Part shown: positions 55,262 to 64,000 of the stretch, in pieces | Layout of the letters: every line of letters begins with the position of its first letter | Numbering within the stretch: the first letter of the stretch is position 1 | DNA from: Rhabditoides inermis | Taxonomy: Eukaryota; Nematoda; Chromadorea; Rhabditida; Rhabditidae | DNA length: 64,000 nucleotides | Assembly: GCA_963966185.1 (NCBI GenBank) | Contig: CAWZYM010000285.1 | Coordinates: forward strand, 219,001 to 283,000 | Direction: 5' to 3' | Made by a program: the position numbers and the translations under genes | The notes under the pieces: generated by a model | The model's input: the letters and a program-made list of their open reading frames with translations, nothing else | What the model was told of the DNA's origin: nothing | Database searches by the model: none

Positions 55262-55322
55262 CAGGAACATCGTCCTCTTCCTCTTTTATGTAAATTGGCA
55301 AGATATCTTCCGCTTCTGCCAT
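55262..55322 (-). other. candidate first coding exon
   Basis: ATG followed by AEAEDILPIYIKEEEDDVP and a donor (CCTG|GTAAGG). It is open and compact, but no downstream exon was identified, so the gene is unknown. Confidence 0.3.
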
Positions 55323-55589
55323 GTCGCTTTTCACGTCGTTATGGTAATCGCTAAAGAGAACAGCTCAAACTAGTAAAAAACGATTAAAAGTTTTTACAAA
55401 AACAAGTTACAAAGTACTTTTTTACAAATTAAAAAAGTTGAAAAAGAAAATTGAATCTTCATCACTTCATCACTTCGTTTTTTGTTTATCGAGCTATCCT
55501 CTATAGCAATAACCATTAACGAGAAAAGCAACAGTAGAGGGGATGTACCTAGACTAATTTTTATGAAAGAGAACGATGTTCCACAATAG

Positions 55590-56356
55590 GTTTCATCTTT
55601 CTTTTCCTCTCTGATTGCTTGTTCCTCTTCTTCATCCGCACGGCTCGTCGTTTCGGCCGGGTCCCGTTGTCCGCAGACAAAAACCGCGTCGCGACCGCTC
55701 CGCTCATTTTTGACAATTGGCTGGCGCAGTGTCAGGTGATACGAGCGGTCATTCCCCACAGGGCATTAGCGCGCGGCACGGTCGCTGTCTGCATCCTCCT
55801 GATGGGCATCTCCACGTCCACTTCCTTCCGGCTCGATGTTGCCAAGCTGGCCGTTGAAGTCTCCAGTCCAGATAGTGCACGTCTTCGTCTTCTTGTAGCT
55901 TGGATCGAGTCGTCGGGTCTCGCAGGTGCGAGTTGAGATTCGCCGCACGTCGTCCAGTACCTTGTTGTAGTCGGTGTCTGGCATCTGGTCGGTGGGCATG
56001 TAACAAAGAATGATGCGCAGGATACTCCCTCCCTTGCATAGCTCCAGAACCGCCAGTCGCTCCGAGTAGCACTGCGAGTGGGTGATGTAGGGCACGAGTT
56101 CGGTTCTGACGAGGAAGGCGACTCCTTGTCTTCTCGAGTGTGCTGATCCGGAACATATCAACAGATGGTTCGTGTCGCAGAACCGGGCCTGGCTGCTCTC
56201 CGTCCAGGTCTCGGTTAGGCACAGCACGTCGAACGAGATAGCAGCGATGGCAGTCTCCAGAATTCGTTTTCGGAGGTCCCTTCGTATTGAGTTCGCATTG
56301 AAGTTAACGATTTTGACTGTATTAGAATCAGTTTGAGTTAGCTCACGGTTTGGCAT
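55590..56356 (-). mobile_element. LINE endonuclease fragment
   Basis: Minus-strand frame 56356-55766 reads VKIVNFNANSIRRDLRKRIL, DVLCLTETWTES, GVAFLVRTE, CYMPTD and IWTGDFNGQLGN, the apurinic-type endonuclease of an RTE/CR1-like LINE. The RT is absent. The minus-strand frame 56734-56396 upstream may be part of the same element or a host exon pair; this is unresolved. Confidence 0.75.
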
Positions 56357-56793
56357 GACGGTCCTTTCCTTGCCGCGGTTCTAAGGACCGGATTCTCAGC
56401 GGCGACGGGGCGGGGAATCACATGGGAAGTCATAGGGGTTGGCAATCTTCAGATATCTTCTCCTGCTTCTCTTGGCACCGACAGGGATGAAATCGGCTCT
56501 TCTTGGCCTCTTCGTTCCTCCTTTCCGTTCGGTTTCCGCCCGCAGCTCCTTCCCGCTTACCTCGCGAATCTGAGTGTGAACCCCATAAAAATTTTTTAAA
56601 AGAAAATGAGAGACAAGAACGATAGAGAAATACCTTGTTAGTGTTGTACTTGTCACGGAAACGTAGTCCACAGCTGTTTGGATACCATCTTTCTCGGGGT
56701 AGCGAAAGTTTCCGATGGAGATGAACGGTAGCACCTATAATGCGTTTTTAGTTTACCTGCACAGATAGACAAAGTCTTTACTTTCCACCTCAT

Positions 56794-57127
56794 TACACAG
56801 ACAAGTCACTCGCGCGCGGCCGTACGCGCGCGGAAAGAGTGCGGGAAGCGAAGAGAGACTCAGAATCGGATTGGCAGTAGTCTGTTTGGTTTACCTGCAT
56901 CGATTGACGGTTGTACTGGCTCTCTACCGAAAATGGATCTCATATCCAGATTCACCTCACTACACAGACAAGTCACTCGCGCGCGGCCGTACGCGCGCGG
57001 AAAGAGTGCGGGAAGCGAAGAGAGACTCAGAATCGGATTGGCAGTAGTCTGTTTGGTTTACCTGCATCGATTGACGGTTGTACTGGCTCTCTACCGAAAA
57101 TGGATCTCATATCCAGATTCACCTCGC
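56794..57127. repeat. 167-bp tandem duplication
   Basis: Two nearly identical units start TACACAGACAAGTCACTCGC at 56794 and 56961. Each has a CGCGCGCGGCCGTACGCGCG palindrome near its start. Confidence 0.9.
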
Positions 57128-57364
57128 ATTCATGCGTCTCGTGGGACCGGGTAAAACGCGGCCCTGGCCCTGGCCCGTGGCCCTTGAGTGGTAAAATGCG
57201 GCCCGTGGCCCTGTGGCCCTGATATTGTGTTATTGTTATTTATGTGTCTTATCTTCTGTTTCAAAGCACAACTGATATGTAACTGATATTCTAGACATGA
57301 AAACACCTAAAAACTATTATAATTCACAATTATGTTTGTGCACGATACTCTAGTTCACTTTCAA

Positions 57365-59175
57365 ACATTGACCACAACTCTGAATCCGATGCGGCCCGGC
57401 CATTCTTTCTACCTTCCAATCAGAACTATCTATTCTAATGAAGCATACCTATCAATTAGACACCTGTCTACCAGAAAACACTAACGACAGCTCGTAAGAC
57501 ACTCTCACTGGCCCGGTATACCGTGCGTGGCCCTCTCTTTCCACTGTGGCCACATCTCTGAATCCGATGCGGCCCGGCCATTCTTTCTACCTTCCAATCA
57601 GAACTATCTATTCTAATGAAGCATACCTATCAATTAGACACCTGTCTACCAGAAAACACTAACGACAGATCGATAGACACTCTCACTGGCCCGGTATACC
57701 GTGCGTGGCCCTCTCTTTCCACTGTGGCCTCATCTCTGAATCCGATGCGGCCCGGCCATTCTTTCTACCTTCCAATCAGAATTGTGTTTTCTAATAAAGT
57801 ATACCTATCAATTAGACACCTGTCTTTCAAAAAAACACTGACCATAACTCAATGGCGACTCTCACTGGCCCGGTATACCGTGCGTGGCCCTCGCTTTCCA
57901 CTGTGGCCACGACTCTGAATCCGATGCGGCCCGGCCATTCTTTCTGCCTTCCAATCAGAATTGTGTATCCTAACAATGCATACCTATCAATTAGACACCT
58001 GTCTTTCAGAAAACACTAACGACAGCTCAACAGATACTCTCACTGGCCCGGTATACCGTGCGTGGCCCTCGCTTTCCACTGTGGCCACGACTCTGAATCC
58101 GATGCGGCCCGGCCATTCTTTCTGCCTTCCAATCAGAATTGTGTATCCTAACAATGCATACCTATCAATTAGACACCTGTCTTTTAGAAAACACTAACGA
58201 CAGCTCAATAGATATTCTCACTGGCCCGGCATACCGTGCGTGGCCCTCGCTTTCCACTGTGGCCACGACTCTGAATCCGATGCGGCCCGGCCATTCTTTC
58301 TGCCTTCCAATCAGACTTGTGTATCCTAACAATGCATACCTATCAATTAGACACCTGTCTTTTAGAAAACACTGACCATAACTCAATGGCGACTCTCACT
58401 GGCCCGGTATACCGTGCGTGGCCCTCGCTTTCCACTGTGGCCACGACTCTGAATCCGATGCGGCCCGGCCATTCTTTCTGCCTTCCAATCAGAATTGTGT
58501 ATCCTAACAATGCATACCTATCAATTAGACACCTGTCTTTTAGAAAACACTAACGACAGCTCAATAGATATTCTCACTGGCCCGGCATACCGTGCGTGGC
58601 CCTCGCTTTCCACTGTGGCCACGACTCTGAATCCGATGCGGCCCGGCCATTCTTTCTGCCTTCCAATCAGACTTGTGTATCCTAACAATGCATACCTATC
58701 AATTAGACACCTGTCTTTTAGAAAACACTGACCATAACTCAATGGCGACTCTCACTGGCCCGGTATACCGTGCGTGGCCCTCGCTTTCCACTGTGGCCAC
58801 GACTCTGAATCCGATGCGGCCCGGCCATTCTTTCTGCCTTCCAATCAGACTTGTGTATCCTAACAATGCATACCTATCAATTAGACACCTGTCTTTTAGA
58901 AAACACTAACGACAGCTCAACAGATACTCTCACTGGCCCGGTATACCGTGCGTGGCCCTCGCTTTCCACTGTGGCCACGACTCTGAATCCGATGCGGCCC
59001 GGCCAATCTTTCTGCCTTCCAATCAGAAATGTGTATCCTAACAATGCAAACCTATTAATTAGACACCTGTCTTTCAGAAAACACTGACCATAACTCAATG
59101 GCGACTCTCACCGGCCCGGTATACCGTGCGTGGCCCTCGCTTTCCACTGTGGCCACCACTCTGAATCCGATGCGG
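57365..59175. repeat. 178-bp satellite array, about 10 units
   Basis: The landmark CTCTGAATCCGATGCGGCCC recurs at 57378, 57556, 57734, 57913, 58091, 58269, 58447, 58625, 58803, 58981 and 59159. Two variants alternate in the right half (AACGACAGCTCAAYAGATA and CCATAACTCAATGGCGAC), giving a 356-bp dimer. Short open frames of 73-78 codons in each unit are by-products of the repeat. Confidence 0.95.
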
Positions 59176-59250
59176 ATATAAACAAACTTACATTTATTTT
59201 ACGTATGGTTCAAAAAATAAGATGTTTCTTCATATCAAAATATTCGTCGT

Positions 59251-59625
59251 TGATATACATAAGTGTGATATTATGAAAAAATGTGCATTGTGTAGAGTGT
59301 AGTAAACACGAGTGTGAGATTATGAAATCGATAGTGAGCACTGTGTGTGTTTTCTTTTCTTTTCTTTTTTTATTTGTTTTAAGTTTTTCCAATAATAAAT
59401 TTATGTGTATAACATTATTCGTTTGAGCTTTTGCCCTTTTGCTATACGTGAGGTTTGATATACAAAAGTGTGATATTAAAAAAAATTGTGTATTGTGTAG
59501 AGTGTAGTAAACACGAGAGTGAGATTATGAAATCGAAAATGAGTACTGTGTGTGTTTTTTATTTTCATTTCACTATTTGTTTTGAGTTTTCACAATAATA
59601 AATTGCTGTGGATAACATTTTTCGT
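59251..59625 (+). repeat. about 205-bp direct duplication upstream of the macro/MULE gene
   Basis: TGATATACATAAGTGTGATA (59251) and TGATATACAAAAGTGTGATA (about 59456) start parallel blocks sharing GTGTAGAGTGTAGTAAACAC, GAGATTATGAAATCGA and AATAATAAATT. The second copy ends just before the start codon at 59636, so promoter DNA may be duplicated. Confidence 0.8.
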
Positions 59626-59635
59626 TTAAAGAACT

Positions 59636-62600
59636 ATGATTACGTGTGAGGTGGGCGATATGCTCACCTTTCAAACGGACGCCATCATCAATGCGTCTAA
59701 CCCCGGAATGAGCAAAGGTGAATCATCATCTATTTCTTTATTTTGTAGCAAACAATGACACAATTGATCACAGGAGAAGGAGTGAACAAGCAGATTCGTC
59801 TCCACGGAGGAAAGGCTCTGAGAGAAGAGATGAAGAGGGTCCGTGCTCACCGGAAAAAGGATCTGGGTAAGGGAGACGTTGCTGTCACCTCTGGTCACCA
59901 ACTCAAGGCGAAACGTGAGGAACTCGTTTTTGTCCGTTGTTTCAATATGTATCTGAAGTGGTCGTGCACACTTCCGGTCCGTGCATCACACCGAAACGCC
60001 GGACAGTGAACGAGGAGGAGAAGAAACATCTGAGAGACTGCTATCTCAATTCGTTCAAAGAAGCAGCGGATCGGAACATGGAACGCATTGTAAGTTGTTG
60101 TAAAATATAACTCTTATTTCAACAGTGACCATATCACATATCTACAGGTGTCGCCGTTTCTCAGTGTAGGAATTTATAACTTTCCTCTGGCTGAGGGTCT
60201 GAAGATTGCCGCGGAGGCAGCTGTGTCTCACGTCAACAGACCGGGAAAGGTGAGACAGTTATACAATGATATTCTGTTACAATTTAACCCAATTAATATT
60301 TCTTGGTTCAGAAGCTGAAGGAGATTGTTTTTGTCACCTTGAAAAGTCGCACGAAACAACAGTTCCTTGACGCTCTGAAGCTGGCACAAGTGGAGGAACA
60401 AGGTTAGCTCGGGAATGTACATTATTTTTCCCTGAAGCATGATCATTCCCTATACATAGCATTTCAGACGGGCTTGTGATTGATGATCCGCTTGAGGGTA
60501 CCCTGTTTTTCGAAAAGCAAGGGTCACCTGCCAGTGAGTCGCGGAACAGTTCGGATGAGACTCGGAGGAACGACAGTGAGGAGAACGAGAAGTCCGCTGG
60601 ATCTTTGAGAAAGAAAATCCAGTCCCAGTCGATGAGCGACGATCTGGCGGATCTGACTGCGGAGCGTGCGCGGAGCTCTGAGAGGGAAGTGAGTCCCGCT
60701 GACTCCTTCCATTCATCCTCCTCCGATTCAACGGAATCAACTCGTTCGGAACACGCTGAGAGCGTACACTCGGAAACAATACATACATAGGCTACACGAG
60801 AAGATGATGACATGGTACAGGCAGAGGCTGTTGAGTCGAATGATCAACTCATGTCAGCTGCTGAGAAAGCTATTGTGAACGCGTGAGTTTTTTTTTAATG
60901 TTCATTTTTCATTTTCAAATTCGCATATGTGTAGGTACCCTGAGTTGTCCGAGTCTCCGGATTGCGTGAAAGATGCTATACAGTCGAAGAGCATCTTCAA
61001 GCTGGTTGGAAAGCAATCATACGCGGACTACACTAACATCATCAGTACGTTTATAACATGATACATATATCCATATTATATCTCGTTTTAGGGAATTTCA
61101 ATGAGAAGTTCAAATATGGTGGTTTGGCAACTGTCCTGAATCGACTACCTGCCAACCATGCAGTGATCTACAATCTGAAGCGTTTGAAGAATCGTTTCCC
61201 TCGTCTAAACTCCTCTCAAAAGTTGCATCGAGAAGTGCGATGTGACGGATACAGGTCTTTTTTATTTCGTATGTTTCATGTTCAGTAACCGATGTATATA
61301 TGAATTTAAAACAATATCAGAGAAATAACGCAGATCTTTTCCTAACTGCTAAATTTCTCTCCATTTTTCGTGAAAGAAACAAACTCGTCTGCGATCCCAT
61401 TATAGGTGGGCCCATTGCAAGAGCAGCCGGGACGTTGGACCTGACAAGTGTCTGCGACGGCTGTACTACAACATTGCTACGAGTGGAGAAGGAGGCGATT
61501 CTGATAGATTTCAGTGAGTCTTTCGATGAGTTCCGTCCATTGTTAACGACACTGTATGTGCGATGTCTGTAGATGCTACACTCATTGTTCAAGGAGACAC
61601 GAGATGTCTGTGAAAGAAGAAGAGGATCGAGTACTTTTCCATTATACTGGCCACTGGCGACTCGGAGTACGGTGCGGAAATGTCTGCGAACGCGCCGCAC
61701 GGCAACAGCAAGCTGAGGACACTCAATCTCACCACATTCGTGCGCACCAAGCAGCACGTGCTGGAGCAACTGCGGAGCACAGTGGGAGAGAAGGGGGCAC
61801 AGAAGGTGAAACTTTTCTCATTTCCATTTCAATGGTTCTGAAAATCATGATGTTTTTTTCAGGCATACGCGAGTCTGGTGAACTCTGGAAAACGAAACGG
61901 CCCTCGGAACGCAGAACAATCCAAGAATTTGCGGCGTGAGATGGAACGGAAGAAGAGACTCAGCAGAGACGGCATCTACAATCTTGTGAAGCTCAGCCAA
62001 CTGCTCAAGGTATTGTTGTTTATCATTGATTTATGTGATGCATCATTCATGTACAGTTCGATCCCGTGGATGCGTCTGACGACGGTTCCTTCTTTCTCTG
62101 CACGTCGGTTGCTCCAACTATCGTACACATGGTATCTCCCCATCTGATCAAAGAAATGGCAGACTCGTCCCGTAGAAACCACGGAGGAAAGGTTAGATAA
62201 AATCGTAGAAAATGTATATGTCTTTACATATCAATCAGGTCACGTTCTTCTACGACACGCAGTTCAATCTGGGAGACTACTATGCGACTGCGATCTGCTT
62301 CCGACACGAGAGTCTGCAAGGTGCGATGTATATCACATAACACTTAAGTCAATGATTTTCAACTGCAGTTCCCTAATTTTCAATCGCGAAATATGCAGCA
62401 TAGTTATATTGTTCGCAGGTTCGAGTGACAACCGTGTGAGCCCAGTCATTCCCTTCGGACTGATGCTGCACGAGAAGAAGTACAAGTACCTCCACTACAA
62501 TTTTGTGCAGTCTATTCGCCTCCGATTCAAGCAGTGGCTGGACGGACTGGAAGTGACATTCGTTTCCGACGAAGAGTTCAACTTTGAGAGTGTATGGCCG

Positions 62601-63365
62601 GATGCGCGCCATCTCTACTGCTGGTTGCACCAATCCAAGAACCTGCGACGCAAGTGCCAGCAACTGGGGTGATTGTTTTCCTCTATATTTATCCCTCTTC
62701 CCCTCCCCTTCCCTCTCTCTATCTTTTCCATCCCCATCATCTCTCTCTCTCTCTCTATCTCTATCTCCTAATCTGTTAAAAAGATCTTACGACTTGAACG
62801 TCATTTGTTTCAGAGTTTCGAAGGCAGACTATGACCAGTACTACCAGGAATTCAGAGTGCTGCGAAACAGTGAAACGAGCGACAACTTCCGGGAGGTAAT
62901 ATACACATGTATAGTGGAAACAAAAAAAAACCCGGAAACAATGGGATTGAAATGTGAAAAATGGTGTTGTGTGATAATGTTTTCTGTTAAGCAATTGCTC
63001 CACATGCACGCACTCGCACTTTTCGCTGATGGGCACGGAAAGGCTGTGCTCAAGTACATCCAGAAGAAGAAGAGCATCATTCAGGTCAGGTTTTTGTTCA
63101 GCTTTTCTCCCTCTCCCTTTTACTCCCTCTCCCTCCCTCCCTCCCTCCCTCCCTCCCTCCCTCTCCCTTTTACTCCCTCTCCCTCCCTCCCTCCCTCCCT
63201 CCCTCCCTCCCTCCCTCCCTCCCTCCCTCCCTCCCTCCCTCCCTCCCTCCCTCTTTCTTCCTCTTTCTCCCTCCCTCCCTGCCTCCCTTCCTCTCTCTCT
63301 CTCCCTCCCTCCCTCCCTCTCTCCCTCCCTCCCTCCCTCCCTCCCTCCCTCCCTCACTGCCTCCC

Positions 63366-63409
<44 letters not shown>

Positions 63410-63732
63410 CCTCCCTCCTCCCTCCATCTCTCTCCCTATGTCTTTCTCCCTCTTTCTCCCTCCTTCCCTTCCTCCCTTCCTCTCTCTCTCCCTCTTGTAC
63501 TATTATCAGAGCTCGGCCCGCTACCGACTCCTCTCTCTGGGGGTGCCCGATGCTAATCGAGGAATCACCTCCAACTGCGCGGAGGCATGGAATAGTGTTC
63601 TCAAGTCTCACGCCTACAAGCAAGTGAGATCATTTTCATAATGGCTTACAAGACTGGAGCTTTTAATCTGAAGAAAGACTATGAGCTGGACCTCGAGGGG
63701 GACGTCACTGACGTATGTTATTAACCGTTGCA

Positions 63733-63809
<77 letters not shown>

Positions 63810-64000
63810 CTCATCAGATGCCCGCTCTCCGATTTGTTCCGCCTCCCGATGAGTGTGTGCAATACGCGATGGGTGATGCTCGCATCTCACTCGATGCCCC
63901 GGAACAAGAAGCACATGCCACAGGTACATGGTCCATTCAATATCACTTTCTGAACAAATTCATTTTAGGAGCTGATCCTATTGATGTCATAGCGCGTACT
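59636..64000 (+). CDS. macro domain - FLYWCH-like - MULE-type transposase fusion (partial, open at window end)
   Basis: Twenty-one exons join with GT-AG introns to about 858 residues. Residues 1-182 form a macro domain: VGDMLTFQTDAIINASNPGM, GEGVNKQIRLHGGKALREEM, VVHTSGP, SVGIYNFP. A Ser/Glu-rich linker follows (60468-60882). A FLYWCH-like segment reads REVRCDGYR joined to WAHCKSSRDVGPDKCLRRLY. The transposase core has the first Asp in VTFFYDTQFNLGDYY, the second in VTFVSDEEFNF followed by the C/H motif YCWLHQSKNLRRKC, and the Glu in GITSNCAEAWNSVL: the MULE D-D-E pattern. Macro domains bind or remove ADP-ribose; MULE proteins move DNA. Frame changes at about 61.6 kb (exon 61573-61805 is open in two frames, one with a TGA), so one junction is unresolved. 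It is a transposon gene or a domesticated host gene. Confidence 0.7.
63095..63505. repeat. (CCCT)n/(CT)n polypyrimidine intron
   Basis: Almost the entire intron between the exons ending 63084 and starting 63510 is CCCTCCCT- and CTCTCT-type repeat, with the pyrimidines on the coding strand. Confidence 0.95.
63738..63806. repeat. (AT)n microsatellite
   Basis: About 34 AT units in the intron 63713-63817 of the macro/MULE gene. Confidence 0.95.

Noticed and set aside
57616..59098. Repeated 73-100 codon open frames on both strands
   Set aside because: They recur once per 178-bp satellite unit and have no independent start or splice context.
62776..63627. Long Pro/Leu/Ser or Gly/Arg/Glu-rich open frames
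   Set aside because: They are translations of the CCCT/CT polypyrimidine intron. Only the short exons at its edges belong to the macro/MULE gene.

Overview
The window is nuclear DNA of a multicellular eukaryote, very probably a nematode. Evidence: dense small exons separated by mostly short GT-AG introns; the N-terminal exons of a transthyretin-like (TTL) gene, a nematode-enriched family; and a BEL/Pao retroelement whose envelope resembles phlebovirus glycoproteins, a combination known from nematode elements (C. elegans Cer type, hookworm Atlas). The species is not determined. Roughly half of the window is mobile or repetitive DNA.

Layout. 0-11 kb: a minus-strand TPR-family gene (paralogue A) whose third exon is split by about 7.1 kb of other DNA, flanked by inverted copies of a tRNA-headed repeat. 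That insertion holds a TIR element, TTL exons and a complete, apparently intact 3.8-kb PIF/Harbinger transposon with two genes. After it come a LINE 3' fragment, a Harbinger MITE and a second truncated TPR copy. 12.4-18.9 kb: an intact DDX60-like Ski2-family helicase gene of at least 28 exons. 19-24.5 kb: LINE debris, a foldback repeat, and a TPR duplicate (D) disrupted by a Penelope-like element, then an in-frame minisatellite. 24.7-28.4 kb: an F-box/LRR-like gene on the minus strand. 28.8-35.4 kb: two tandem, apparently intact TPR genes (B and C).

35.8-46.4 kb: a 2,424-codon BEL/Pao pol-env reading frame without gag. It is followed by an antisense three-exon gene for a small mucin-like membrane protein and then by plus-strand small ORFs, the last carrying BEL-gag-like zinc knuckles. 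47-52 kb: a nearly complete two-ORF LINE with one premature stop. 53-57 kb: orphan exons (one from a Na+/K+-ATPase alpha gene) and a LINE endonuclease fragment. 57.4-59.2 kb: a 178-bp satellite with partly dimeric order. 59.6 kb to the end: a 21-exon gene, still open at the window edge, that joins a macro domain to a FLYWCH-like segment and a MULE-type DDE transposase core.

The strongest candidates for something undescribed are (i) the macro-domain/MULE fusion gene, (ii) the antisense mucin-like membrane gene and small-ORF block behind the BEL/Pao envelope, and (iii) the 7.1-kb composite insertion inside a TPR exon, which may be removed as an intron. Splice models were built by eye from GT-AG signals, phase continuity and paralogue comparison; none is confirmed by RNA.
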